Notes under the pieces: model-generated
The model's input: only the letters and a program-made list of their open reading frames with translations
Database searches by the model: none
What the model was told of the DNA's origin: nothing
Source of the DNA: Candidatus Firestoneibacteriota bacterium
GTDB taxonomy: Bacteria; Oederibacteriota; D2-FULL-39-29; CAIOVX01
Reading direction: 5' to 3'
Assembly: GCA_903916325.1 (NCBI GenBank)
Contig: CAIWWK010000055.1
Location: 1 to 38,105, forward strand
Length of the DNA: 38,105 nucleotides
Made by a program: the position numbers and the translations under genes
Shown here: positions 26,371 to 35,720 of the stretch, one piece after another
Layout: the number at the start of each line of letters is the position of its first letter
How positions within the stretch are numbered: the first letter of the stretch is position 1

Positions 26371-26406
26371 ACAGCCTGCCTGCGTGAGCTTGCAGGCTGT
26401 TTTTGT
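26371..26406 (+). terminator. Intrinsic terminator after pilQ
   Basis: ACAGCCTGC-(12 nt)-GCAGGCTGT followed by TTTTTG. Confidence 0.85.
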
Positions 26407-26410
26407 AAAT

Positions 26411-26444
26411 GATTACACAGATTAGAAAAAGAGATTACGCGGAT
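26411..26444. repeat. Two-copy GATTACRCRGAT motif
   Basis: GATTACACAGAT 26411-26422 and GATTACGCGGAT 26433-26444. Confidence 0.5.
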
Positions 26445-26492
26445 CAGGTCTGACTGTTTCTATCCTGTGAGATGTGTTTAAAAGGAGAATTT

Positions 26493-27617
26493 ATGCTGAA
26501 TTTCAGGACAGCCGGGGAATCTCACGGGAAAGCGCTTATAGCGCTGGTTGAAGGCGTCCCTGCGGGTTTAAAACTGGATGTTAATCAAATAAATACGGAA
26601 CTGAATCGGCGTCAGAAAGGCTACGGGCGGGGCGGGCGAATGCTCATTGAGAAAGACAGGGCTGAAATTCTTTCAGGCCTCCGCAGGGGTGTTACGCTCG
26701 GAAGCCCGATAACCATTATTATACCAAATAAAGATGAAAGGATTGACTCCGCGCCGGAGGTATTGGTCCCGAGGCCCGGACACGCGGACCTTGCGGGCGC
26801 CTTAAAGTACGGGACTCGCGACGCCAGGGATATTCTTGAGAGGGCCAGCGCCAGGGAGACGGCGGCGAGGGTCGCGGCCGGGTCGGTCGCAAAACAGATA
26901 CTGGCGCGTTTCAATGTGCGCGTGTTTGGGCATGTGATCTCTATCGGGCAGGCGTTCTGTGACTGCCGCGGCCTTGGTTCCAAGGATATTGCGGCGATTT
27001 GCGCTTCCGATGTAAGCTGCCCGGATAAGAAAGCCGCGATAAGGATGAGGGCCGAGATAGACTCGGCCGCAAAGAAAAAAGACACTGTAGGCGGCGTATT
27101 CGAATTGATTGCGGAGAATGTGCCGCCCGGGCTTGGTTCCCATGTCCAGTGGGATTCCAAACTTGACGGGAAGATTGCGAGAGCCATCCTTAGCATACAG
27201 GCGGTTAAAGGCGTTGAGTTCGGCGCGGGTTTCGCTTCCGCTCTGATACCGGGCTCGCGCCTGCATGACGCTATCAGGAGATTCGGGAAAAAAATAGTCC
27301 GCGGGAGTAATAACGCCGGAGGTATTGAAGGCGGGATGTCTAACGGCTCCGATATTATCGTCAGGGCCGCGATGAAGCCTATAGCGACGCTTTATTCCCC
27401 GCTTGAGTCCTTTAATCTTTCTACCGGAAAGAAAGCTCCGGCGTCGGTGGAGCGTTCTGACATCTGCGCGGTCCCGGCCGCCTGCGTGGTCGGCGAGGCC
27501 GCTCTGGCGTTTGAGCTGGCGCGCGCTATGCTGGAGAAGACCGGCGGAGATTCTATCAGGGAGGCTGAGAGGAACATGAACAGCTACTTGAAGCAGATAG
27601 AGAGCATGATAGGATGA
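26493..27617 (+). CDS. aroC: Chorismate synthase
   Basis: From ATG 26493: MLNFRTAGESHGKALIALVEGVPAGL, RRQKGYGRGGRM, GTRDARDILERASARETAARVAAG, NNAGGIEGGMSNG. Confidence 0.97.
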   Translation: MLNFRTAGESHGKALIALVEGVPAGLKLDVNQINTELNRRQKGYGRGGRMLIEKDRAEILSGLRRGVTLGSPITIIIPNKDERIDSAPEVLVPRPGHADLAGALKYGTRDARDILERASARETAARVAAGSVAKQILARFNVRVFGHVISIGQAFCDCRGLGSKDIAAICASDVSCPDKKAAIRMRAEIDSAAKKKDTVGGVFELIAENVPPGLGSHVQWDSKLDGKIARAILSIQAVKGVEFGAGFASALIPGSRLHDAIRRFGKKIVRGSNNAGGIEGGMSNGSDIIVRAAMKPIATLYSPLESFNLSTGKKAPASVERSDICAVPAACVVGEAALAFELARAMLEKTGGDSIREAERNMNSYLKQIESMIG

Positions 27618-28120
27618 AAAATGCGGTTTTGCTCGGCATAATGGCTTCCGGCAAGACCTCTGCGGGGAAAATACTTGCCAAGAAACTATCTTTTTGTTTT
27701 TTTGATTCAGATCAGCTTGCCGAAAAAATCGAAGGGATGAGCATAAAGGAAATATTCGAGAAGAAGGGCGAAGCGTATTTCCGCAGACTTGAAAAGAAAG
27801 TGCTTTCAGGGCTTTCTAAAGAAAAGAACGCGGTGATAGCGGCGGGCGGAGGCGCCATAAAGGATGGCGCGAATGTCAGGGCGCTGAAAAAAAACGGCGT
27901 GATTGTCTGCCTGCTTTCTTCGCCTGAGGCGATACTCAAAAGAACGGGAAAGGGGCGCTTAAGGCCTCTTCTGAACTCCGGAGACAGGAAGGAAAAAGTT
28001 GAAACGCTGATCAGGGAACGCTTCCCGCTTTACGCAAAGCACGCGGATATCCTGCTTGACACGTCAAAGCTTACGCCGAAAAGCACGGCGGAAGCCGTTC
28101 TTGGACTGCTTTCATATTAA
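27614..28120 (+). CDS. aroK: Shikimate kinase
   Basis: 168 aa; GIMASGKTSAGKILAKKL, FDSDQ, EKKGEAYFRRLE, AAGGGAIKD, GRLRPLL. Confidence 0.95.
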   Translation: MKNAVLLGIMASGKTSAGKILAKKLSFCFFDSDQLAEKIEGMSIKEIFEKKGEAYFRRLEKKVLSGLSKEKNAVIAAGGGAIKDGANVRALKKNGVIVCLLSSPEAILKRTGKGRLRPLLNSGDRKEKVETLIRERFPLYAKHADILLDTSKLTPKSTAEAVLGLLSY

Positions 28121-28147
28121 ATTCTATTGTGTTATCATAGGCTAACT

Positions 28148-28807
28148 ATGGACAGAGACACCGAAATAGAAATAGAAGAGTACCGCAAAAAACTTGCCGA
28201 TAATCCTGCAAGCCTCATATTCCTGCCTCTTGCAGATCTTTTCCGCAAGAACCGGCTGTATGACGAAGCCATAGAAACTTGCGCCAAAGGCCTTTCCTTT
28301 CACCCTGATTATATAAGCGCCAGGCTCTTTCTTGCAAAAATACGCCTTGAACAGAATATGCCTGCCGAGGCAGCGGAAGAACTGAAAAAGATAACAGAGA
28401 TAGATCCGGACAACATAATGGCGCACACGATGCTGGAAGGAATCTACCGCCAGTCCGGAAGTCCGGAGCTGGCAAATGCCGCCGTGAAAAAAATTAACTC
28501 GATAGCCTCAACGCCGCCGGAAGCCTCGCTTGAAAAAAACCCAGGGATGGAGACGGTTACTATGGCGGAAGTCTATTTCAAACAGGGTCTGCTTGACGAG
28601 GCTATGGGAGTTTACGAGAAAATAGTTAAACGAAACCCGCTTGACGTCAACGCTTCCTCGAGGCTGCAGGAATTGCGTTCTCTCAAGGAAGAAGAGTTTA
28701 AAAGCTTCCGGAATAAGAAAGACCGCCTTCTTTCAGAACTTAAAGAACTCCGTGAAACCATCCGTCAGGCGGACGAGCAGATCGCCGGGCTGGAGAAGGA
28801 GCTTTGA
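28148..28807 (+). CDS. TPR-repeat protein with C-terminal coiled coil
   Basis: TPR-like repeats (PLADLFRKNRLYDEAIETCAKGLSFHPDYISARLFLAKI..., AEVYFKQGLLDEAMGVYEKIVKRNPLDVNASSRL) then LSELKELRETIRQADEQIAGLEKEL. Confidence 0.85.
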   Translation: MDRDTEIEIEEYRKKLADNPASLIFLPLADLFRKNRLYDEAIETCAKGLSFHPDYISARLFLAKIRLEQNMPAEAAEELKKITEIDPDNIMAHTMLEGIYRQSGSPELANAAVKKINSIASTPPEASLEKNPGMETVTMAEVYFKQGLLDEAMGVYEKIVKRNPLDVNASSRLQELRSLKEEEFKSFRNKKDRLLSELKELRETIRQADEQIAGLEKEL

Positions 28808-31083
28808 AAAAGCACGAAATTCTTCCGGCCGCCCTGACTGTTTCCATCTTTATAGCGCTTTTCTGGGCCGGTTTGTTCTTTACGGGCAGAATGCCTTTTT
28901 TTCGCGACAGTTTCCTTCAATTTTACCCGTGGCAGGAATTTGCGTCTGCTTCCGTTCGCGCGGGTGAGATTCCTCTCTGGAATCCGTATTCAATGTGCGG
29001 AACGCCTTTTCTTGCAAACCTCCAATCCGCGGTTTTTTATCCTCTGAAGGCTCTATTTTATATAATGCCGTATGCTCAGGCTTTTAAGACGTTTTTCTTT
29101 CTAAACATGCTCCTTGGGGCGTTCTTTACCTTTGCGCTGGCCAGAAGCTATAAACTTTCTGTTTGGGCGGCTCTTTTGGCTTCCCTTGTTTTTGCGCTTA
29201 ACGGACATCTGTCTAACAGACTGGAATTTATGAGCGTTTTCGCGGCTTCGGTCTGGCTGCCCCTTTCTGTGCTGGCTTTCAAGAAGTTCAACGAGGAGGG
29301 GAAAACTGTCTGGTTCCTCGCGCTTGCGTTCTCGCTTGCCATGCAGATATTTGCCGGCAGCGCGCAGATCTTCCTATACACTTTCATGCTCCTTTCGCTA
29401 TACATGCTGTACTTCGCAATTACCGGAAAGAAGTGGTTGAAAAGTTCGCTTTTTCTCATTGGTGCGGCCCTGCTTGCCCTGCTTTTCTCGGCAGCGCAGT
29501 TCTTCCCGTTTTGCGAGTACGTTTTTAACTCTACCAGAGCCGCAGGATTCAATCTAAGCGATACCGCGGGTTTATCCCTGCCGTTCTCTCATCTGGCGGG
29601 ATTTATCTTCCCTGATGTTTTCGGAAATCCTGCTGTTTCGTCCTATATTCAAACGGGTAAACTTCAGTACTGGGCTGCCGCGCTTTATTGCGGGCTCCTG
29701 CCTTTTATCTTTGCTTTCTTTTACGGGATTGACAGGAAAAAACCGGAAACATATTTCTACCTGGCATCATTCCTGTTTTTCATTCTCTATGCGCTGGGGC
29801 CGTCCGCGCCTCTTTATTCAAACCTTTACAATGCGCTGCCTGTCTTCCGGTTCATAAGATATCCGGCAACCGCGCTCTTAGGCGCCATGCTCCCGCTTGC
29901 CGTCCTTTCCGCTTTCGGTTTTGATGCATTACTGAAAACCGCGGTGCGCAGGAAAACCGGGATTGTCCCTAAGCTTCCCTATCTGTTCTTTGCTTTCTTT
30001 ATTGTTGTGCTGCTGTACATTCTCTGCATTTTCAGGCCTTCCGGTCCCGGGCTTTTTGCGCTTGCAGCGCAGGCTGCCTGGGTTTCCCTGGCAGTTGCCG
30101 CGGGTTTTCTGATTCTTTTTACGCTTTACCGTAAGAAAATGATTGCCAGGGACGCCTTTGCCCTGCTTTTAGTCCTGCTGATTTTCACCGATCTTTTTTT
30201 CTACGGCAGCAGGAATAATCCCCTGTGCGGAGAGTCTGAGCTCACCGGCCGTTCCAAAGCGGCCGATATAATGAAGACAAGGGAGAGCGGCTGTTTCAGG
30301 TACGTTATTGAACCTGAAACACACAGGTTTATTCAGCGGAAGTACTTCAATGAGGGCGAGAACATCGAACCCATCCCCTACAATTCTTTTTTGTGGGAAA
30401 CAAAGAACCTGCTTTTTCAGAACCTGAATGTGAAAGAGCAGGTCAGCAACGCGAACGGCTACGATCCCATGCGGCCAAAAATTTCTGACCCGCTTATCTC
30501 AAAAATGATGGTAACTGCCGGAAACCGGATCGCAGATCTCTGTAATGTGAAATATATAATTTCCTACAGGGTATTCAGGGATGAAGTGTTAAAACAGGTC
30601 GGAAGGGCCGGTATGGCGAACATATACGAAAACACCAGGGTTATACCGCGGGCGTTTGTCCCAATGGCTTTAGAATTAAACGGGCCGGATATAACCGCTC
30701 GGGGGGTATTTGACCCGGAGAAAACGCTATTGTTTAACACGCGAGAGATAGTCAATGTCCCGTCCGTGATGTCCGGCACAGTTGAGATAACGGAATATGG
30801 GAACAGAAGGGTGCGGATGCTTGTCAAGTCTGATACCGGATGTTTTGCTGTATTGACAGATACCTGGTATCCCGGCTGGAAGGCATTTGTCGACTTTAAG
30901 GAAGCGGAAATCTACAGGGCGTACGGTGTGTTCCGGGCAGTTTATGTAAAACCGGGACTGCACAAGGTAACGTACAGTTATGAACCGCTCTCTTTCACTC
31001 TCGGTATTTGGGTCACTTTTGTTTCGCTTATTTCCTGCTGTTTCTGGGGAGGGGTAGCCTGGAAAAACCGTATCTTAGCATAA
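28804..31083 (+). CDS. YfhO-like large membrane protein
   Basis: 759 aa; TTG start overlapping the TPR stop; many TM helices; PFFRDSFLQFYPWQEFASASVRAGEIPLWNPYSMCGTPFLANLQSAVFYPL. Confidence 0.85.
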   Translation: MKKHEILPAALTVSIFIALFWAGLFFTGRMPFFRDSFLQFYPWQEFASASVRAGEIPLWNPYSMCGTPFLANLQSAVFYPLKALFYIMPYAQAFKTFFFLNMLLGAFFTFALARSYKLSVWAALLASLVFALNGHLSNRLEFMSVFAASVWLPLSVLAFKKFNEEGKTVWFLALAFSLAMQIFAGSAQIFLYTFMLLSLYMLYFAITGKKWLKSSLFLIGAALLALLFSAAQFFPFCEYVFNSTRAAGFNLSDTAGLSLPFSHLAGFIFPDVFGNPAVSSYIQTGKLQYWAAALYCGLLPFIFAFFYGIDRKKPETYFYLASFLFFILYALGPSAPLYSNLYNALPVFRFIRYPATALLGAMLPLAVLSAFGFDALLKTAVRRKTGIVPKLPYLFFAFFIVVLLYILCIFRPSGPGLFALAAQAAWVSLAVAAGFLILFTLYRKKMIARDAFALLLVLLIFTDLFFYGSRNNPLCGESELTGRSKAADIMKTRESGCFRYVIEPETHRFIQRKYFNEGENIEPIPYNSFLWETKNLLFQNLNVKEQVSNANGYDPMRPKISDPLISKMMVTAGNRIADLCNVKYIISYRVFRDEVLKQVGRAGMANIYENTRVIPRAFVPMALELNGPDITARGVFDPEKTLLFNTREIVNVPSVMSGTVEITEYGNRRVRMLVKSDTGCFAVLTDTWYPGWKAFVDFKEAEIYRAYGVFRAVYVKPGLHKVTYSYEPLSFTLGIWVTFVSLISCCFWGGVAWKNRILA

Positions 31084-31805
31084 TAATTCCCGCTTACAGG
31101 GAAGAAGACAGAATAATTGCCGCTCTCAAGGCAATCAATGAGCATTACTATAATACCGGCCTGAAGTATGAAGTTATAGTCATAGAGGACGGCGCGCGGG
31201 ACCGGACCGGCGAGTTGGTCCTGAAATTCTCCGCAAACAATCCGCATGTGCGCCTGCTTACGAACGAAAAAAACCTTGGGAAAGGCGGCGCGGTAAAGCG
31301 GGGAATGCTTGCGGCCGCGGGTGAATACATGCTCTTTGCCGATGCTGATATGTCAACGCCAATCGGGGAAGCCGAGAGGCTGCTGCCCTTCTTTTCCGAA
31401 GGGTTTGACGTGGTAATTGCCTCGCGGAGAGTGAAGGGCGCAAAGATCTCTGTTTTTCAGCCGCCGCTGCGCCGGCTTGCCGGCTGGTTTTTTCACAATA
31501 TCAGGAGGATGATAATCCTTCCGCGTATAAAAGACACGCAATGCGGTTTTAAATGCTTCACGGCTGCCGCTGCCCGGGAGATCTTCAGCCGGTCACAGAT
31601 AAACGGATTTGTCTTTGATGTTGAGGCGCTGGCAATAGCCAGAGGGCTCGGTTACAGGATAAAAGAGGTTCCGGTTAAATGGATTGACGACCGCAGGACC
31701 ACTCTTTCAGCGGCAAAACACGCATGGAATATTTTTATTGACCTGCTGAAGGTTAAGTACAGAAGCCTGTCCGGCAAATACAGCTTCAGGAAGAGAAAAA
31801 TATGA
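31059..31805 (+). CDS. Glycosyltransferase family 2 (dolichyl-phosphate mannosyl/glucosyltransferase-like); possible CTG start
   Basis: LEKPYLSIIIPAYREEDRIIAALKAINEHY, EDGARDRTGELV, NLGKGGAVKRGMLAAAGEYMLFADADMSTP, DTQCGFKCFTAAAAREIFSR. Track start is ATG 31008; GGGGAGGGG precedes CTG 31059. Confidence 0.92.
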   Translation: MEKPYLSIIIPAYREEDRIIAALKAINEHYYNTGLKYEVIVIEDGARDRTGELVLKFSANNPHVRLLTNEKNLGKGGAVKRGMLAAAGEYMLFADADMSTPIGEAERLLPFFSEGFDVVIASRRVKGAKISVFQPPLRRLAGWFFHNIRRMIILPRIKDTQCGFKCFTAAAAREIFSRSQINGFVFDVEALAIARGLGYRIKEVPVKWIDDRRTTLSAAKHAWNIFIDLLKVKYRSLSGKYSFRKRKI

Positions 31806-32665
31806 AAAAAAACAGAGATCTTCTTGTCGGGTTTCATGTGTCTATTGCCGGAGGCTTCACGGCCGCCGTTGCTTATGCGGCTTCCCTGGGAATAAACTCC
31901 ATGCAGATATTCTCAAAAAACCCGCGCGGCTGGTCGGCAAAACCATTAGACAGAGCGGAAGCGCTGGAGTTTCGGGCGAAGCGCAAAGAGGCAGGCATAA
32001 AATTTGTTATGATACACACCTGCTATCTTTTGAACCTGGCATCCCAGGACGAAGAACTGCGGGGAAAATCTGTCAAGGCGCTTGCGGCAGAGCTCGAGCG
32101 CGCCGAGCTTCTCGGCGCGGACTGCTTGAATACCCACGTCGGAAGCTGCAAAGGATGTCCTCCTGAAGAGGGTATAAGGACTGTTGCCTGGTCAATTAAT
32201 GAGGCATTCAGGCTCTGCAGGAATAGTCCGGTGCTTTTGCTTGAGAATACATCGCGGCTTCGGCCTTCCATCGGCGGCAGTTTCAGAGACTTAGGGGCTA
32301 TCTTAAAGCTGGTAGATGATAACAGCAGGACGGGTATCTGCCTGGATACGGCGCACGCTTTTGGAGCCGGATATGATGTCAGGTCGGCTGCAGGGTTGAA
32401 TTCGCTGCTGAAAGAGATTGATTCGGAGATAGGCCTGTTAAATTTACGGGCAATACATTTCAACGATTCCAAAGCGGTTCTTGGTTCCGGGATAGACCGC
32501 CACGAACATCTCGGGATGGGCGAGATAGGAAAGGCAGGGGTGTCCCTGTTATTGAAAAACCCAAAGCTCAGAGATCTCCCTTTTATAATGGAAACTCCAA
32601 GGAGCCGTCCGGAAGATGACAGGAAAAATCTCTCAACGGTTCTCAGATTGCGTGTTTTCGCTTAA
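31802..32665 (+). CDS. nfo: Endonuclease IV
   Basis: 287 aa; GFHVSIAGGFTAAVAYAASLGINSMQIFSKNPRGW, HTCYLLNLAS, LNTHVGS, LLLENTS, GICLDTAHAFGAGYDV, HFNDSKAVLGSGIDRHEHLGMGEIG. Confidence 0.96.
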   Translation: MKKNRDLLVGFHVSIAGGFTAAVAYAASLGINSMQIFSKNPRGWSAKPLDRAEALEFRAKRKEAGIKFVMIHTCYLLNLASQDEELRGKSVKALAAELERAELLGADCLNTHVGSCKGCPPEEGIRTVAWSINEAFRLCRNSPVLLLENTSRLRPSIGGSFRDLGAILKLVDDNSRTGICLDTAHAFGAGYDVRSAAGLNSLLKEIDSEIGLLNLRAIHFNDSKAVLGSGIDRHEHLGMGEIGKAGVSLLLKNPKLRDLPFIMETPRSRPEDDRKNLSTVLRLRVFA

Positions 32666-32684
32666 ATAAAGAGACCGATTCTGG

Positions 32685-32690
32685 TATAAT
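32685..32690 (+). promoter_or_regulatory. Candidate extended -10 promoter upstream of the parvulin lipoprotein gene
   Basis: TGGTATAAT; only a poor -35 (TTAAAT at 32662) is visible 17 bp upstream. Confidence 0.4.
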
Positions 32691-32729
32691 TTGAAGGTAA
32701 AGTGATTGTTTACAATTGCGAAGAAGCCC

Positions 32730-32792
32730 CGGGCCTTAGCCCGAGGGTCCGCCAGGCAGAAATACTGCCGGCGAAGTCTCGCCTCCGGCGGA
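32730..32792 (+). other. Structured GC-rich leader: hairpin plus potential three-way junction
   Basis: CGGGC-CTTA-GCCCG (32730-32743); outer stem TCCGCC (32748-32753)/GGCGGA (32787-32792) enclosing GGCAG-AAATA-CTGCC (32755-32769) and GGCGA-AGTC-TCGCC (32770-32783). Confidence 0.55.
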
Positions 32793-32800
32793 AATTCGGC

Positions 32801-33772
32801 ATGAATAACAGAGAAAGTCACATCTCGGCAGAAACCCAAAGCGTCAGCTTAAGGGATTGCATTCTGCTTGTCATTATCTTCGCGGTTGCACTACTCTCGG
32901 CTTCCTGCAAAAAGGAGCACGCTGAAGACAGAGTGATAGCGACCATTAACGGAGAACAGGCGCTGGAGAGCGAATTCAAGCTTTTTCAGAAGGTCTATGC
33001 CTTGAAGTCCGGTGACGGAACTTCCGGCAGCGTTTCAAAAACGGAATTGCTTAACAGGTTCATTGAGCGAAAAATAGTGCTCGTCGAGGCAAAAAAAAGG
33101 AATATTTCGGCGACTGAGGCCGAGGTTTCTGCTGCATACAAGGATTTTGATGCCGGTGACTCAGGTAGCGGTTTCCCCGAAGTTTTGAAGAGATTGGGAA
33201 TAAGCCAAAAAGATTGGAAGCAGTATGCGGCTGATCAGTCTGTTTTTGAGAAGACTCTTTCAGCGTTTGCGGAAGGGGTAAGTCCCGGAGATGATGAGAT
33301 CAAGGCCTACTTTGGCGCGCATCTCAAGGAATTTTCCCGGGGCGAGCAGGTTCACGCGTATCAAATAGTCTCTGATAATGCGGAGGCCGCGGAAAACATC
33401 CGGAAAGATCTTGAAAGCGGGGCTGATTTTGAAAAAATAGCGAAAGCCCGCTCAAATTCTCCGGATAGGGAGAATGGCGGCGATCTTGGTTTCGTTTCTC
33501 CGGACGATCTGCCGCCTGAGATGTCGCAGGCCGTATTTCGGACTGAACCCGGTAAATTGAGCCGGGTCATAAAGAGCGATTACGGGTTCCACGTTTTTCT
33601 GGTTAAAGAAAAGAGAAAAAAAGGGGTGGCAAGCCTTGAAGAGGTTAAGCCTTTGATTGAAGACAGGATTCGCCGCTCGAAGGCCGAGAAGATTCTGGCG
33701 TCAAGACTGAAAGAGCTCGGCGGCAGCACTAACGTAAAATTAAATAAAATATACCTGGAGGAGATTAAATGA
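32801..33772 (+). CDS. PrsA/SurA-like parvulin peptidyl-prolyl isomerase lipoprotein
   Basis: From ATG 32801: lipobox-like LLSASC, SurA N-terminal-type region, parvulin core SNSPDRENGGDLGFVSPDDLPPEMSQAVFRTEPGKLSRVIKSDYGFHVFLV. Confidence 0.88.
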   Translation: MNNRESHISAETQSVSLRDCILLVIIFAVALLSASCKKEHAEDRVIATINGEQALESEFKLFQKVYALKSGDGTSGSVSKTELLNRFIERKIVLVEAKKRNISATEAEVSAAYKDFDAGDSGSGFPEVLKRLGISQKDWKQYAADQSVFEKTLSAFAEGVSPGDDEIKAYFGAHLKEFSRGEQVHAYQIVSDNAEAAENIRKDLESGADFEKIAKARSNSPDRENGGDLGFVSPDDLPPEMSQAVFRTEPGKLSRVIKSDYGFHVFLVKEKRKKGVASLEEVKPLIEDRIRRSKAEKILASRLKELGGSTNVKLNKIYLEEIK

Positions 33773-34680
33773 AGAGGTCAATACTGTTTATTCTGGCGCT
33801 TGGCGCCGCGCTTTACGCGGCAGAAACGCCGGTTGACCGTGTCATCGCGGTTGTAAACGAAGAGATAATCACCGCTGTTGAGCTGGAGGGTATCTTCTCT
33901 CAAGCCGTGAAAATGAAGCCGGATATTTCCGGCGAGCAGGCCGTGAAAATGAAGAAAGATATCCTTAACGACCTTATTGCTTCGCGGCTTTTAGTCCAGG
34001 AAGCAAAGAAGCTGAATTACGAGGTAAGCAAAGGCGAGCTCGACGGCGCGCTGGACCAGATAAAGTCGCAGAACGGCGGCCGTGAAAACCTGGCCCGCCT
34101 GCTTGTGCAGGAGGGAATGACTTCCGAAGAGCTGTCAGCCAGGATTAAGGATAACCTGCTCTCTGAAAAGCTTTTAAATGACAGCGTGAGAAGAGAGGTC
34201 AAACTTGATCCAAAAGACTATCAAGAGCTTTACGAGAAAAACAAAAGCCAGTTTACCGAGAATAAGGTGACTTTCAAGAGAGCAAAAGTGCCAATGGGCG
34301 CGGATGAAGCGAAGGCAAGGTCCGACGCGGCGGAATTAGAGGCAAAATATAAAGCGGGAACTGAAATGGAAGGCGAAGCGGCAACTATGATGAAAGAAGA
34401 TCTTAACCCGGAAATAGCCGCTGTCGTCTTTGCCATGAAGGAAGGGGAAGTAAGCGATCCTGTGAAATTGTCGGATGGTTTTTATCTGTTCAAAGTCACA
34501 AAGATTGACGCTGGGAAAGTTCTCTCGCTGGACGATAAAGTGGATTTTCAGGGGCAGAAGGTTGAATTGCGGGAAAAACTCAAGGCCATTCTCTTCCAGG
34601 AGAGGTTCATAAAGAAACGCAATGAATTTGTGGCCAAACTGAGGGCAGCAGCGGTCATAGAAACCCGCCAGGAGAAATAA
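33769..34680 (+). CDS. SurA-like periplasmic chaperone with a reduced parvulin domain
   Basis: 303 aa; signal peptide; VDRVIAVVNEEIITAVELE...DILNDLIASRLLVQEAKKLNYEVSKGEL; C-terminal AAVVFAMKEGEVSDPVKLSDGFYLFKV. Confidence 0.85.
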   Translation: MKRSILFILALGAALYAAETPVDRVIAVVNEEIITAVELEGIFSQAVKMKPDISGEQAVKMKKDILNDLIASRLLVQEAKKLNYEVSKGELDGALDQIKSQNGGRENLARLLVQEGMTSEELSARIKDNLLSEKLLNDSVRREVKLDPKDYQELYEKNKSQFTENKVTFKRAKVPMGADEAKARSDAAELEAKYKAGTEMEGEAATMMKEDLNPEIAAVVFAMKEGEVSDPVKLSDGFYLFKVTKIDAGKVLSLDDKVDFQGQKVELREKLKAILFQERFIKKRNEFVAKLRAAAVIETRQEK

Positions 34681-35720
34681 TGAAATATAAAATTGCGGTA
34701 ATAGGCGCGACCGGGTTCACGGGAATGGAGCTGATCCGTATTCTCAAAGCGCATCCTTATGCCGAAATTAATATGCTGACTTCGGAAAGCTACGCGGGTA
34801 TGTCCGTAAAACAAGCCCTGCCGTATTTTAACATGGATAAAATTCTGGAAAAGGCGGACTTGAAGAAAGCAGGCGAAAACTGTGATGTAATATTTCTCTG
34901 CCTGCCGCACACAAAGTCCGCTGTCGCCGCGGCGAAACTTCTCAAATACGGGAAGAAGCTTATAGATCTTTCGGCTGATTTCCGGCTTAAGGCGCCAAAG
35001 CTTTACGAAAAATATTACGGAGTTAAACATCCTTTTCCCGGCCTGCTTAAGGAGAGCGTTTACGGCCTGCCGGAATTATACTCGCATAAGATACGCGGGG
35101 CGGCATTTACCGCAAATCCGGGATGCTACCCGACAGGAGCGATACTTGCATGCGCTCCGGCCGTTTCCGCCGGGCTTGTGAAAACAGCCGGCATTATTAT
35201 AAACTCCGTTTCCGGAGTCTCAGGGGCCGGCCGGAAGATGAAAACCGCGTATCATTTCTCTGAACAGCACGCCAACATAAAGGCTTATAAGCTGGTCGAT
35301 CATCAGCACACTCCGGAAATGGAGCAGGAGCTTTCAAAACTGCGCAAGAATGTGAAGGCGACGGTATCTTTTACGCCGCACCTCGGTCCATATAACCGCG
35401 GCATAATAACAACGGTGGCTTTTGACCTGCTGAAGAATATTTCCACTGAAAAGGTACTGGCCGTCTACAAGGCTTTTTATGCCGGCAAGCAGTTTGTCAA
35501 GGTCCTTTCGGAAGGCGTTTTGCCTGAGGTTAAAAATGTTGCAGGAAGCAATTTCTGTGAAATAGGCCTGAAGGTTAACACGCGGCTTAAGAAACTCATA
35601 GTAGTTTCGGCGATAGACAACCTTGTCAAAGGCGCATCAGGCCAGGCGGTCCAGAATATGAATTTGATGCTCGGACTTCCGGAATCATCCGGTCTGCTTG
35701 ACCTCGGGATGATGCCATGA
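34680..35720 (+). CDS. argC: N-acetyl-gamma-glutamyl-phosphate reductase
   Basis: 346 aa; VIGATGFTGMELIRILKAHPYAEI, TANPGCYPTGAILACAP, NSVSGVSGAGR, FTPHLGPYNRGI, NLVKGASGQAVQNMNLM. Confidence 0.97.
   Translation: MKYKIAVIGATGFTGMELIRILKAHPYAEINMLTSESYAGMSVKQALPYFNMDKILEKADLKKAGENCDVIFLCLPHTKSAVAAAKLLKYGKKLIDLSADFRLKAPKLYEKYYGVKHPFPGLLKESVYGLPELYSHKIRGAAFTANPGCYPTGAILACAPAVSAGLVKTAGIIINSVSGVSGAGRKMKTAYHFSEQHANIKAYKLVDHQHTPEMEQELSKLRKNVKATVSFTPHLGPYNRGIITTVAFDLLKNISTEKVLAVYKAFYAGKQFVKVLSEGVLPEVKNVAGSNFCEIGLKVNTRLKKLIVVSAIDNLVKGASGQAVQNMNLMLGLPESSGLLDLGMMP

Noticed and set aside
26621-27196. 191-aa minus-strand ORF
   Set aside because: Antisense to aroC, no domain signal.
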